A stretch of DNA of 64,000 bases from Rhynchopus sp. YZ270_cl-10 (GCA_964035575.1 OZ037841.1:186001-250000), one strand, 5' to 3'. Shown: positions 1 to 10,824, numbered from the stretch's first letter. Notes: generated by a model from the letters alone, not told the origin. Program-made: numbers and translations.

Positions 1-81
1 CACGAATGCTCTAGTACTTGGAGGGGAAGGGAATTTCAACACAAAGGTGCTCTTTTCCAGCACAATAAAGCACATCATTAG
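1..81 (+). CDS. 3' end of small coiled-coil/zinc-finger gene of the preceding Helitron unit (partial)
   Basis: These bases are identical to 10744-10824, the last 26 codons plus stop of the small gene described there. They encode the C-terminal Cys/His-rich end and a TAG stop at 79-81. The rest of the gene lies left of the window, which implies at least one more Helitron unit upstream. Confidence 0.6.
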   Translation, partial: HECSSTWRGREFQHKGALFQHNKAHH

Positions 82-613
82 AGAATAATTTTTTTTTTTT
101 CGTTTGGGGGTATTTCTTATCGCAGAGAATGTGCAAATTACTTCTTCCTGCGCAAAAATATGGGTTCCCCTTTTTTTAATGCACATGCAGATTGGTTTTA
201 ATTTTTGTCAAAATTTTCAAGATCATTTTTTAATTATTTTTTTTTGAAAACTTAGTTGTGAGACTTTTTTATTTTCCTTCTTGAAAACTCAAAACTTTCT
301 CCCACCCACCATTTTATATTTTCTACAATACAATTTCTAGCAATTTATCACAACTATTCAAAACTAACATAACAGTGGTCTGGGTACTTTACTTTTTGCA
401 AAAAAAAAAATGAAAAGACAACGAAAGCGAGGAAAGATCTGATGATGGGCACACTAATAAGAAGGCTAATACAAAGACAACATAAGCTGAAGAGGGAAAC
501 ACTTCCCCAAAACGAAAGAGAGTTTAATGAGAATTAATATTTCTATTCACATTGTTTCCCAGATTCCTTCTTTCTTCACATACATTAGCATAGGAACACA
601 TGGCATAAATAAT
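82..613 (+). other. AT-rich spacer before the Rep/helicase gene, with a decayed duplicate of its start
   Basis: AT-rich DNA with A and T homopolymers and no supported gene. At 410 there is an ATG followed by nine codons and a stop. This stretch and the bases after it resemble the true start at 614: both open with ATGAAAAG.CAACG, followed by similar GATGGGC and Lys-rich segments. It looks like a diverged duplicate of the gene's 5' end, and it would act as an upstream open reading frame if transcribed. The spacer recurs unchanged at 10825-11356. Confidence 0.45.
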
Positions 614-3600
614 ATGAAAAGGCAACGTAGTGAGAGCGGGTCTGCGGATGGGCGTGCTGACAAAAAGCCTAAGACAACAAAAGAAGCAACACAGGAGGCA
701 GAAGAAGATGATACAGAAGCTTTTCAAAAACAGACTGGAGAGGATGATGAAGAAAAGGAAAAAACAGAAGATGAGCGCAATGAACCTACAACAGTAGAAT
801 GCAGTACAAAACGGAAGAGGGGAGATGATGAACCAAGAAGTGCGCAGGAGCAGAAACCTTTCATTTGTGAAAACTGTGGTGCCAGCTTTGCAGTAGATAA
901 ACAGCTCAAAGCACACAAAAAAGGCTCAAAAAAATGCAAAAAAACGTGTCCAAAGTGCAGAATTACGTTTTCTAATTTCCTTGAGAGGCACAATCATCAG
1001 AAGGGCTGCACAGGTGGGTTTCAGGAAGCACCTTCTACTCCTTCTCCTCAGGAAGCACCTTCTACTCCTGATGTGCCACCCCCCAAGAAGCAAAAACTGG
1101 ATAAGACTTCAGACGGCCGTTTCAAATGTCCTAATTGCGATGCTACATACAAACGTATTCACAAATTGACGGAGCATCTGAAAAAATGTCAACCTGCCTG
1201 TACTCTTTGTAGGCGCAGTTTTTCATCACCTCTGCAGGCACAGAAGGAAAATCATGCGTGCTTAGGAAAACTTTGCTGTGAGCACTGTGGGGAAGAATTC
1301 ACCGAGGTTAAAAACATGAAATCACATGCAGCAACCTGCGAAAAAACATGTCCGTACTGCTATGCACAGTTTGCAGAGGTAAATATTCTACTGAAACACA
1401 TCACACAATACTGCCTGAGGTTCAAAACTCTCAATTGCAAAATGGACTATCTTTCATACATTTTGCTTGGACAGGATGAGAGAGAGTTACAAAAGGAGAA
1501 TGTGAGTGCTATAACACCTGCACTGTCTGCTAGTGTTGCAGCAGTTTTGTGTTTGGCAGCCATAGAACTTCCCCAGTACTTTGACTTCAACGATTACACA
1601 CCGCCGTTATTTTCCTGGCTGTTCCATTCAGCTGAAGTATTTCGCATTTCGGCGTTAAGGACTTCTTCAAGGCCATACTATGCCACACAGGATAATCTGC
1701 TAAGGTTCCAAAAAGTGCTGCTGTGGTCACACATAAATGTTCCCTTGATTAAGGACAACAAACCAAAATCTCACACCTTCAACGACTGTGTGGTCGACAT
1801 CATGCAAAAAAAATGGGATCTCAGAAAGCTAAAGTCACTTGAAACAAAAAGGCAGCAGACGTATACCAAACTTGATGAGCTTGAGGAGGTTAAAGCTAGG
1901 ATTTTTTTGCTTGAGCATGAGGCCAGTTTTGTTACGCTGAGAAACGTGGACCCAATGTCAAAAATGGTGTTCGACCCAGCTTCTGTGGAGGAAGCAAAGT
2001 CTATATGGAGTGCACGGCAAATAAGAAACCTCAAGGAGCTCATGATCAAAGAGCAGAACCTCATGGGGGAGCTTATAGAGAAACATTCCAAAGCTGATTT
2101 TGACGTTGTACAGTCAGAGGCAAAATACATGTCTGGGACCCTGTTTCACGAAGCAGAGTTTCAGATGGAAAAACAGAGCAGTATTGTTGAGGAACAAAGA
2201 GCTGATCTAAACAGAAAGCTGCAGAGACAGGGAGTCAAAAAAATATTCACCTACCGGCACCTGGGGGCAGCACTGCGCGAAGAGGTGGATGACAGCATTA
2301 AGAAGCACTCATGCGGAGAGATGGACAAACCCTGCAAGCATTGCGGGGCATTGCTGTTTCGTGGAGAGTCATCAAAAATATGCTGCACTGGTGGAAAGGT
2401 GTCCCTGCCAGATATGCCCAAAATAATCAGCCAAGACCACCTTGAACTTCTTCAGGACAAATTCTACAAAAGGGTTTCAATTCAGCTGAACGCATTCTTC
2501 GCGATGGTAGAGAACAAAATCCGCCGAGACAGCCGTGTGCCAAAGGGCTTCTCAGCAGTGGCTCTGGAAGGTAGGGGATTAAAAAAATTCAATGGCTTTT
2601 ATGACGATGCTCTCACAGAGTCCTGGTTTGTTGATCCAAACGTCAGCAGCACAGACAATAAAAAAAGCATGACTGGAGGGGTCCTCCCTGACAATCTTCT
2701 TGGTCTTGCTGAGAAGTGTCATCTTCTTCTTGGAGACAATGCATTTGCAGCAAAGTTCAAAGCAATTTCACAGCAGTATAAGGGTCGCGAGGATGAGCTG
2801 AAGAAGATGAGGATTGACTTCCATGAAGTCCTGGCAAGCAAGACAGGGTCAGAATATACAACCGATGAGGCAAAGGGTGCTGTTAAGATGTTCTACACCA
2901 TCGATGAAGCCGCACCTGCAGAGCGCAAATTTACTGTGTACCCAATGTTTACGTGTGCTGAAAATGGGGGTAAGGATCCAAAGTGGAACGCACCAATCAT
3001 CATTGATGACTTTAACCAACTCTATGAACTGCTTTCATATCCATTAGCCCATCTGAATCCCACCGAGAATAATGGGTTCCGCCTGAAGATGCCTCACAGG
3101 GTGGTGAACCGCGGAGCTGCATCTGACAGTGATGATGATGATGATGATGATGCCCAAAACACGAACAACCCTGAACCAACAGCACCAAACCCTGAAGCGC
3201 TCAACAGCGGTGAAAAGGATGATGCGATGCAGGTAGACCCTGAAGAGTGGAATGGTGGATGGGAACGTTGTGCAGAAGAAGACAGAGCTGTGGACTCAAT
3301 GCATGAGGTTCTTCGCAACGCTACTAACCTAGCTGAAACGACACCATCTTCAACATTCATCTCAGCAAAGCAGTACGCAACATATCTCATGCACCACCGT
3401 CCGAACAGCAGCAAAGACCCGTTGTCCTACAACCCCCTGCTCATGCATGGAACGCTGACACAGCAGTTCTTCATCGACATGGCGATGCGTGGCATGTATC
3501 AGCGACTGAAATACCATATTGTTGGAAGGGGAATGGGCTACGCCTCCAAGAAAGACATCACCTCTGGGAAACAGATTCCACCGACAAACGAAATCTCTAT

Positions 3601-6600
3601 GCCTTCTTCATTTGAGAGAGGAGTAGCTGCGAGGGCACAATTACTCAACGACACACTTGCAATATACGCAAAGTATGGGAAAGCTGATTTCTTTCTCACA
3701 ATGACATGCAACCCGATGTGGGAGGAGATACAATCCAATCTTCTCGAAGGAGAAACGGCCCTCGACCGTCCGGAGCTTGTTCACCGTGTGTTCGACTTAA
3801 AAGTCAAGGAACTTGTGGACGACATACGCAAAAAGAATGTTCTTGGACAAAATATTGCAATGGTGATGGTGACCGAGTACCAGAAGAGAGGGCTCCCTCA
3901 CTGCCACGCAATCCTTTGGAACAACAATAAAACGTCACCTAAGGACCCGTTCAACATCGACCACATCGTGCATGCTGAGCTCCCGGACCCAGAAACACAT
4001 CCTAACCTCTACAAAGCTGTAAGCGAGTACCTCATGCACAATGACTGCCTTAAAAATAGAGGCTCTCCCTGTCTACAGAAGGGAAAGGATGGAAAGTGCA
4101 AATATTGCAAGTCCAACTTCCCCAAGGACTTCAGAGATTTCACCACCTCTGGCAATGATGGCTACGCCTTTGTCATAAGAAGGGATCATGGGATACTGTC
4201 TTATGTGGATCCAGACGTTGTGAAGAAATGGAAAGAAAAACACCCAGGGGAAACTACTCACCCAAACCAGAGGAACAACAGGTGGGTGGTTCCCTACAAT
4301 GCGTATCTTCTCCTCAAGTACCAGTGCCACATCAACATTGAGGCAGTGCGCGGGATTCTTGCTGCTAAATATTTGTTCAAATACTTATTCAAGGGGGAGA
4401 ATGAGGTAGATGGTGTGATAAAGGAAGATACAAAGCATAAAGGAGGGCCATCAGAAGCAAAAACCACAACAACGACCACGACCACTGGGAGCATTATGAG
4501 GTTTCTGAAGGCACATTGTTTGACTGCGGCTGATGCTTGTGGGTACCTACTCGGAACAAAGATGGTGCGGATTTACCCAGGAGTGCAGAGACTCCACATC
4601 CACCTCGAAGATGAGCAGAGGGTGTACTTTCCTTTAAAGAATTATGGTGATGACTCAAGGAGAAGGGATGCGGCTGCAAAATCCAAAAGTACACTCCTTG
4701 CCTTTTTCGAAGCAAATGAAAGATGCAAGAAGCATCGTGAAGGCATTCCAGCACATGAAGCCTACAAAGGCTTTGACAAACTACTTTACAATGATGTCCC
4801 AGAATTCTTTTCTTACCCCAGAGAAAAGAAGGAATGGCAGCTGAGACCGGGATATGGGTGGTGCGAGGAAGAAGGCTGCTATAAACCTGGCCCTCACTCA
4901 AAAAGAAATGAAGGAGAAGGCCTCTCAATCGGCAGGATGTACTGGGCCCCTGTAAAGGATAAGGAGTTGCACTGTCTCCGTCTACTTCTTCTGTGCAAGC
5001 GTGGATCATGCAGCTTTGAAGAGCTGAGAACCATAGGCTCCGTTGTTCATCCTACATTTTATGCAGCTGCAGCAGAAATGGGGCTTATCCATGATGGGGC
5101 AATCTTGCGTAACGCCCTGAAAGAGTGCATCAATACAACACTGTCCTCACGTGCCATCCGTTTTACGTTTGCAATGATAATAATAAACTACATGACCACT
5201 GCAGAAGACGTTGCAAAGGCGTGGGCAGAGTATGAGTTTGAGCTGTGTGCGCCACCTTTGGACAGAGTAAAAAGGCAGGAACGGGAGGAAGCAGTACCAA
5301 GCAACCACATCTACCCTAAAGAGAAGCGTAAAGCTTTGCTAGACATGCAACGGCTCCTTAAGGAAGCGAACGTTAAGACTTCAATGGAAGATCTTGGGCT
5401 CCCCACTCCTCCTGAAGGTACTACAGGGCAGAGCACAGAGTTTGTCTTAAACACAGAGAGGTATGATGAGGGTGAAATGCTGAAGAAGTTTGAACAGATT
5501 CAAGGCAACCTCAACGAAGGGCAGCAGAATGTCTTCAACTCTGTGAAGGAATCTGTTGAAGGTAACCAGGGGAAGGTCATATTTTTGCAGGGTGCAGCAG
5601 GAACAGGCAAGACATTCCTGTACCAGGCGTGTTTGTACTGGGCCAGGAGCAGAAGGGCAAGGGCAAAGCAACAACAGCAGCAGCAGCAGCAGCAGCCACT
5701 TCAACAGAATGAGGAGGACCGCTTTTCAATCGCTGTGGCAACATCAGGGATAGCAGCTACACTACTACCAGGAGGCAGAACTGCACACAGCCGATTTAAG
5801 ATCCCAATAGATCTTGAACCAAACTCAAAGCGGATGTGCGGGCTTGATGATGACCATGTCGAACTCCTAAGGCGCACTGACCTCATTGTCTGGGATGAGG
5901 TGGTAATGGCACAAAAGGCAAGCATAGAGGTAGTAGACAGAACGCTTCAGAGGTTGAGGGGATGTTCACAACCATTTGGAGGAGTGACAGTGCTTCTTGG
6001 AGGAGACTTCAGGCAAATCCTTCCTGTTCCAGGGGCAAACAAAGGGAGCTTTGAAAGCATCTCGATTTCGCTCCACAACTCATACCTCTGGAACCAACTC
6101 ACAAAAATGTCCCTGACGCAGGTCATGAGGGTGAAGGACGACGACGCTTTCCGTGAGTACCTCATGAAGGTTGGTGATGGGTCTGTGAATGAGGCTGGGG
6201 ATGTGGAGGGTGCTGAGGACACAGAAGCAGTTATGCAGGTGCCACATGCTATCATTTTTGAAAAAAAGAACAAAAAGGTGACTGAGGATACTTTGATTGA
6301 CTTTACATTTCCTGACATCAAGAATGGAATGTATGAGAACTGTGCTTTGCTGTGCCCTACAAACGCACGCCAGGTCTACATGAACGAAAAAATTCTCAGC
6401 AGCTTCCCAGGAGAGACAATTACCCGTATGTCAGAGGATACCTGCAAGGACCCAGGAGCAAATGAATTCTTCACCACTGAAGCACTCAATGCAATGAACC
6501 ATGCACGTCTTCCTCCACACATCCTGAACCTGAAGGTCAACTGTATTGTAATGCTTCTAAAGAACCTCGACCCCGCAGGTGGACTGTGCAATGGAACGCG

Positions 6601-7012
6601 TCTTGTTGTGAAGGAGGTGAAGAAGAACATCCTTGTCTGCACCCACCTGGCGGAAGAATGCGAGTGGCGGAACAAAAACGGGAAAAAGCCAGAAACTGTT
6701 GCCATACCTCGCCTGCCCTGCGATGGTGATGCGAAGGATCTCACCATCGACTTTGTACGTCAGCAGTTTCCAGTGCGGCTGTCTTTTGCCATGACGATTA
6801 ATAAGTCTCAGGGACAAACTCTCAGGAGGGTGGGTCTTGATGTGTCACAGTCGCCAGTTGCTTCTCTCATGGCCATCTGTACGTTGCAATGTCAAGGGTG
6901 TGCAGCAGGAATGACATCAAGATTTGTCTTCCACCTCAAGGTGATACAAATTTGTATAACTGTGTCCACCAGGAGGTCATCTCTGCCATTGAGGAGTCAG
7001 TTGGGGGAATAA
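614..7012 (+). CDS. Helitron Rep/helicase with N-terminal C2H2 zinc-finger array
   Basis: This replicative transposase would nick and unwind DNA for rolling-circle transposition. I chose the ATG at 614 because it opens a basic, nuclear-signal-like N-terminus (MKRQR); the frame is open from 527. Residues about 85-267 hold six CxxC...H/C fingers. The Helitron-like N/Rep region has the HUH motif (PHCHA, first His near residue 1096) and paired tyrosines in KYLFKYLFK (1253 and 1257). The Pif1-type helicase has Walker A GAAGTGKT (1660-1667), Walker B VWDE near 1761, GGDFRQILPV, and NKSQGQTL near 2065. A short polyGln (5668-5700) and an Asp run (3132-3151) are present. Near 6850 the frame leaves the conserved helicase end: the expected HGHLYVAMSRV continues in another frame into the OTU region. 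So this copy carries a one-base frame change or a sequencing error. Confidence 0.9.
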   Translation: MKRQRSESGSADGRADKKPKTTKEATQEAEEDDTEAFQKQTGEDDEEKEKTEDERNEPTTVECSTKRKRGDDEPRSAQEQKPFICENCGASFAVDKQLKAHKKGSKKCKKTCPKCRITFSNFLERHNHQKGCTGGFQEAPSTPSPQEAPSTPDVPPPKKQKLDKTSDGRFKCPNCDATYKRIHKLTEHLKKCQPACTLCRRSFSSPLQAQKENHACLGKLCCEHCGEEFTEVKNMKSHAATCEKTCPYCYAQFAEVNILLKHITQYCLRFKTLNCKMDYLSYILLGQDERELQKENVSAITPALSASVAAVLCLAAIELPQYFDFNDYTPPLFSWLFHSAEVFRISALRTSSRPYYATQDNLLRFQKVLLWSHINVPLIKDNKPKSHTFNDCVVDIMQKKWDLRKLKSLETKRQQTYTKLDELEEVKARIFLLEHEASFVTLRNVDPMSKMVFDPASVEEAKSIWSARQIRNLKELMIKEQNLMGELIEKHSKADFDVVQSEAKYMSGTLFHEAEFQMEKQSSIVEEQRADLNRKLQRQGVKKIFTYRHLGAALREEVDDSIKKHSCGEMDKPCKHCGALLFRGESSKICCTGGKVSLPDMPKIISQDHLELLQDKFYKRVSIQLNAFFAMVENKIRRDSRVPKGFSAVALEGRGLKKFNGFYDDALTESWFVDPNVSSTDNKKSMTGGVLPDNLLGLAEKCHLLLGDNAFAAKFKAISQQYKGREDELKKMRIDFHEVLASKTGSEYTTDEAKGAVKMFYTIDEAAPAERKFTVYPMFTCAENGGKDPKWNAPIIIDDFNQLYELLSYPLAHLNPTENNGFRLKMPHRVVNRGAASDSDDDDDDDAQNTNNPEPTAPNPEALNSGEKDDAMQVDPEEWNGGWERCAEEDRAVDSMHEVLRNATNLAETTPSSTFISAKQYATYLMHHRPNSSKDPLSYNPLLMHGTLTQQFFIDMAMRGMYQRLKYHIVGRGMGYASKKDITSGKQIPPTNEISMPSSFERGVAARAQLLNDTLAIYAKYGKADFFLTMTCNPMWEEIQSNLLEGETALDRPELVHRVFDLKVKELVDDIRKKNVLGQNIAMVMVTEYQKRGLPHCHAILWNNNKTSPKDPFNIDHIVHAELPDPETHPNLYKAVSEYLMHNDCLKNRGSPCLQKGKDGKCKYCKSNFPKDFRDFTTSGNDGYAFVIRRDHGILSYVDPDVVKKWKEKHPGETTHPNQRNNRWVVPYNAYLLLKYQCHINIEAVRGILAAKYLFKYLFKGENEVDGVIKEDTKHKGGPSEAKTTTTTTTTGSIMRFLKAHCLTAADACGYLLGTKMVRIYPGVQRLHIHLEDEQRVYFPLKNYGDDSRRRDAAAKSKSTLLAFFEANERCKKHREGIPAHEAYKGFDKLLYNDVPEFFSYPREKKEWQLRPGYGWCEEEGCYKPGPHSKRNEGEGLSIGRMYWAPVKDKELHCLRLLLLCKRGSCSFEELRTIGSVVHPTFYAAAAEMGLIHDGAILRNALKECINTTLSSRAIRFTFAMIIINYMTTAEDVAKAWAEYEFELCAPPLDRVKRQEREEAVPSNHIYPKEKRKALLDMQRLLKEANVKTSMEDLGLPTPPEGTTGQSTEFVLNTERYDEGEMLKKFEQIQGNLNEGQQNVFNSVKESVEGNQGKVIFLQGAAGTGKTFLYQACLYWARSRRARAKQQQQQQQQQPLQQNEEDRFSIAVATSGIAATLLPGGRTAHSRFKIPIDLEPNSKRMCGLDDDHVELLRRTDLIVWDEVVMAQKASIEVVDRTLQRLRGCSQPFGGVTVLLGGDFRQILPVPGANKGSFESISISLHNSYLWNQLTKMSLTQVMRVKDDDAFREYLMKVGDGSVNEAGDVEGAEDTEAVMQVPHAIIFEKKNKKVTEDTLIDFTFPDIKNGMYENCALLCPTNARQVYMNEKILSSFPGETITRMSEDTCKDPGANEFFTTEALNAMNHARLPPHILNLKVNCIVMLLKNLDPAGGLCNGTRLVVKEVKKNILVCTHLAEECEWRNKNGKKPETVAIPRLPCDGDAKDLTIDFVRQQFPVRLSFAMTINKSQGQTLRRVGLDVSQSPVASLMAICTLQCQGCAAGMTSRFVFHLKVIQICITVSTRRSSLPLRSQLGE

Positions 7013-8160
7013 AGATGAAGGTCAGTAAGGAAAGGAGGAATCAGCTGAAGCGGGACCTGAGGCTTACAGAGGCTGTATATGCAAAGGCCATGCATGAACG
7101 TGCAGCAAACCCTTCAGAAAACCCTGCAGTGGTGTGTTCCCCTGATGCTGATGGAAGCCCCATTGATGATAAAGAACACGAAATCAACAACCCGGCATGT
7201 GGAAGGTCTCTTGTAGTAACTCCCTGGACAAAGGATGAAGAAGAACAACCGATGGATTTCTATCCTTTTACATTTCCAGAGGGGGGATGGTATGTTAGCA
7301 TTACATTATGGTTACAGTAATTATTGTACATTTTTAATTAAATAATACACTACAATTTATACAGGGAATATATCCACAACAACGTTCCAGAAGCTTCTCA
7401 TCCACAAAAAAATGTAACAACTACAGTTTCTGAAAAAAATAGGTATGTTTTTTTCGTGGTCAACAACTTTAAAACCATTACCAATATTTTACAGGAACAA
7501 TGAGAATAATATTCAACATGTTCTGAGCAGGTTCAACCTCGGACAAATTGACGTTACTGGTGATGGAACGTGTTTCTATCACGCCATACAGCAGCTCCTC
7601 ACTGGAAAAAGAAATGATGGTCATGCTCTACGCAGAAGATTTGCAGAGTTCTTGCTCAGGAATGAGATTATGATCCAGGAGCATCCCTTACTTTTTGATG
7701 ATGAAGAGAAAAAAAAAAGGTATGTAGCATTTGTATTTGTGCAAACCCGCAAACCCGCAAACCTAAACTTTTCTACCACACCTGTAAACAAAACAGGAAC
7801 TTTGATGACCTTCTTCAACGCGTCACAAATAATGCCGATGACAGTTATGCGCAGGAGGTAGAAGTAGCACTGATGTCTCTCATGCTTAGGTCTCTTATCA
7901 CAGTAGTCACTTCTAGGACCTATGAGACAGAAGGATATTCTTGCTTTCATTTTTTGCCAAAGGGGCAATCTCCTGAAGATGTTCTTATGCAAATACCATC
8001 AGAAAAGAGACTGCTGATAGTGCAAACTTATCAACCTCCCCACTTCAACATTGGTACAGGAACTCCAGAAAATGTACTGAAAGCACATAAAAAAGCCCTA
8101 ATTTACCCCACATTTCCAGACAATCACCTTTCTGACTTTCAACCGGGTGATCTTGACTAA
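6889..8160 (+). CDS. OTU-type cysteine-protease domain, downstream part of the Helitron Rep/helicase gene
   Basis: The frame holds the expected end of the helicase (MSRVCSRNDI) and continues without a stop, so this is most likely the C-terminal part of the same polyprotein. Exons are 6889-7289, 7365-7442, 7495-7719 and 7797-8160. All three introns start GTATGT, end AG, and join with the frame kept. The OTU signature is clear: GDGTCFYHAI, with the nucleophile Cys codon at 7571-7573, and a C-terminal YQPPHFN with the candidate catalytic His codon at 8041-8043. OTU proteases remove ubiquitin-like tags, and OTU domains are known in some Helitron-encoded proteins. The last intron contains two to three copies of the octamer that forms the large arrays downstream. 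Confidence 0.8.
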
Positions 8161-8640
8161 AAAAATTTTTTCCTTTTTTTCTTTACAGTAAATTACTGTA
8201 AAAGACTTTTATTTTTATTTTTATTTTTTTTTTCTTCCCAGCCGGAGAGAATCAGATTAAATCTCTTGTGATGAAGAAATATTTGTTTGAACATGTTCAT
8301 TGGATTGAAAAAAAATATGAGAAAAAAAAAACTGGGTAAGCTTAGCCCATCTAAAAAAAAGGATTTTATTTTTGTTTCTGTTTCACTGTTTTTTTAAACT
8401 GTTTTTGTGGAGTTCGTTTAGTTTTAAAAAAAATCAATTAGTTTGGAAATTGTAGCAGTTTTTATTTTTACAGAGACTTTTTGACCGGTTTGATCAGCAG
8501 TTTTTGTTGTTTTTTTCTTCCCAGCCGGAGATACTCTCTTGTGATGAAGAAAATATTTTTGTCTTGGATTAAAAAAAATAAGGAAATATAGGGTTTGCGG
8601 GTTTTCGGGTTTGCGGAAGAGGTTAAAACATAGCTTTAAA
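8161..8640 (+). repeat. 3' AT-rich region with a duplicated CCCAGCCGGAGA...TCTTGTGATGAAGAA motif
   Basis: No gene is visible. A motif of about 40 bp beginning CTTCCCAGCCGGAGA and running into CTCTTGTGATGAAGAA occurs at about 8237-8287 and again at 8518-8560. The same motif appears inverted in each minus-strand unit (for example 16340-16387). A few copies of the GGGTTTGC octamer lie at 8590-8620. Everything repeats in unit 2 near 13004-13390. Confidence 0.6.
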
Positions 8641-8924
8641 AAAAGACTACACCTTGAAGAAGGCGCTCACTTTGGCGGGTGAGAGTATTGTCATGCCATA
8701 AAAATAAAAAGATCAAAAATGAGAAAAGGAAAAAGAAAAAGAAAAAGAAAAAACACACAAAATGACTGAATAGCTCACGCACTTTTACTGTTTCTTTTTT
8801 CCTATCCTCATCACCACCACTTCCCACACAGAAACCTACACATACCTGATATTCAATTCATCCATACAAATGAATTTTGTAATCTTGATCAGTGCACAGA
8901 TTATGTACCTGGGAAAATTTTTTT

Positions 8925-9600
8925 GGTCAAAATCCTGGTTTTTGCGGTCTCACACGTGTGTATGACCAAATTTTAGGTGGTCAAAAGTGGAGTCTGACCC
9001 CCATGTCCCGGTCATAAAAATTTCCTGTGAAGCCATTGACGAAGGAACTTTGCACTTTTGATCACTGCACACTATGTACTGACCAAAAAACCCACACAAA
9101 ACACCAAAAACACCAAAAATCATGAAAAAACTGATCCATGCATTTTAGGTCAAAAATACCCATTTCTCAGCGCAAATTGACCCCACCACAGCACGCACAG
9201 ACTCCGGAGAGCCAAAATCAAAAAATTTTTTTTTCGATTTTTTGTAGGCAAAAATTGCTGGGAAAAATTTTTTGGTCAAAATCCTGGTTTTTGGGGTCTC
9301 ATACATGTGTATGACCAAATTTTAGGTGGTCAAAAGTGGAGTCTGACCCCCATGTCCAGGTTATGGAAATGTCATATGAAGCCATTGCTGAAGGAATTTT
9401 GCACTTTTGCGCATCAACAATTATGTACTGGGCATTTTTCCCACACAAATTTGACCCAGTACTCAAGGTCAATTTGACCTTGGTTCTTCTCTCAGGGTCT
9501 TCTGACCAATTTTTAACATGTCTAAAATGGTATCTGACCCCCATGTCCAGGTCATAAAAACGCCCAATCAGTCCATTAAAGCCACAGATTTGATGTTTTG
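8925..9600 (+). repeat. Diverged tandem repeat of about 349 bp in the Helitron 3' region
   Basis: A segment starting GGTCAAAATCCTGG at 8925 recurs at 9274 with scattered differences. A third, partial copy (TGACCCCCATGTCC core) lies at about 9505-9590. Open frames in it on either strand are short and look non-coding. A 40-bp stretch at 9172-9213 containing CAAATTGACCCCACCACAG matches segments inside the hAT-like element at 58038-58660. The block is copied in unit 2 at about 13692-14367. Confidence 0.7.
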
Positions 9601-10259
9601 AGTAGTTGTGGTTAAATGTGGCCCAATTTTCCCAGCCAAAAAATGACCCCAAAAATCACGAAAAAAAATATTTTAAAGCCGATACACTTACACACCTAAA
9701 TTTGGCCCAATATGTCCAATGTGGTCCTCCAGGGTTGCAATGGCCTCATTTTATGGGCATACTGGCCATATTTCATACTTATGTCACATTTTGAAATTTT
9801 CGTCACATACAATACACACACCTTAGAACCACAAAATATCGTCAATTCCTTCACAAAAATAGCCGTGAAATGCCGCACCCATTTTAGGTATCTTCAGAAA
9901 ATGCTAACATCCAAACCCAGTACATTACGTCGTTTTTGGGCCCCAATCTACCGGAGTGTATTATCAGAAATACTGGGACCACGCGATCCAGCAATCCTGC
10001 AGCGTCGCCATTTTGTACCCCTCAAACCCGTAATAACTAGAAACCCGCACAAGAAGAAAGCTCGCTAAAATGTAGGAGGCTGGTGTGGTTGTGAACAGAA
10101 CTTATTTTTTATTGTCTGAAGGTTTTGCATTTTTACAAATGTGAATGCCGAAAAAATTGAATAGAAAAATGAATTAAACTTGGCTCACCCCTCATTTCTC
10201 TTTTCATAGCACTTTTGTACTCACACACCAAAAACAGGTGAACTATTTCTCAAAAAACT
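9601..10259 (+). other. Helitron 3' end and 5' flank of the small zinc-finger gene
   Basis: No gene is supported. Only one octamer copy (AAACCCGC, near 10042) is left at the point where unit 2 carries a 273-bp array. The sequence after it (10048-10090) is a diverged relative of 15081-15130, sharing GAGAAG and GCTGGTGTG. The unit boundary and the promoter of the 10260 gene probably lie here. Confidence 0.4.
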
Positions 10260-10824
10260 ATGAACACCATGAAGATTAAGCGGAAGCCAGTGCCCTTTGT
10301 GCAGAAGAAAGATGCACCAAGCATGTTGGCGGTGTTCAATGTGCAGGATCAAGCTCCTCATGAGAATGAGGAATTGCCACCAATTCCAGTGTGCTCCCAG
10401 AAGAAGGAGACAGTACTAACGAAGGTACAGGAGCAAGGCGTTAAAACAGAGGAGCAAACTCAGAAGGACTCTGTGCTTCCGTCAGAACAGGCCGCAGCAT
10501 TGGAAATTCCTGTTTCTGCAGAAAGCTTTTCCTCAGTGACTGAAGAGCTGAAAGAGGTGAAACAGACTGTCTCAGATCTCAAGAAACAGCTGAACGAAGT
10601 GTTCCTTCTGTGTCAGGACATGAAAAAGGTATGTATCAACTTTTCAAGTATCACTTTCAACAACTCAAACTCAACAGGAGCTAGACAGAAAGAGAAAGCG
10701 CGAAGCAGCAGAAGACGAAAAAATAGCAAAGACGTGTTATGCTCACGAATGCTCTAGTACTTGGAGGGGAAGGGAATTTCAACACAAAGGTGCTCTTTTC
10801 CAGCACAATAAAGCACATCATTAG
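10260..10824 (+). CDS. Small Helitron-associated protein: coiled coil plus C-terminal zinc finger
   Basis: Exon 1 is 10260-10628 and exon 2 is 10678-10824. The intron starts GTATGT and ends CAG, and the join keeps the frame (171 residues). The N-terminus is basic (MNTMKIKRKP). The middle is acidic and Gln/Glu-rich. Residues about 90-123 form a heptad-like helix (VTEELKEVKQTVSDLKKQ), and exon 2 adds a basic stretch followed by a Cys/His cluster, C-x4-C...H-x3-HH, that resembles a C2H2 finger. I do not recognise the family. The gene lies directly upstream of the Rep/helicase gene in both tandem units, so it looks like an accessory gene of the transposon, perhaps a DNA-binding or oligomerising partner. 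That role is inferred from position and composition only. Confidence 0.6.

Larger units (their letters stand above)
1..10743 (+). mobile_element. Helitron tandem unit 1, full-length repeat unit
   Basis: The sequence starting at base 1 begins again at 10744, so a direct tandem period of 10,743 bp is visible. The unit holds the 3' end of a small zinc-finger gene, a Rep/helicase/OTU gene, a long repeat-rich 3' region, and the complete small zinc-finger gene that leads into the next unit. The Rep domain with HUH and paired tyrosines plus a Pif1-type helicase identifies a Helitron (rolling-circle DNA transposon). I could not fix the exact termini (no convincing 5' TC or 3' CTRR plus hairpin). From gene order the biological start is probably near 10050-10260. 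Retained parts of units 1 and 2 differ at only about two noted positions in 4.7 kb, so the duplication is very recent. Confidence 0.85.

Noticed and set aside
9299-9652. Minus-strand frame of 117 codons conserved between Helitron units (also 14066-14419)
   Set aside because: Conservation reflects the very recent duplication. The sequence is a tandem non-coding repeat and the protein has no recognisable feature.
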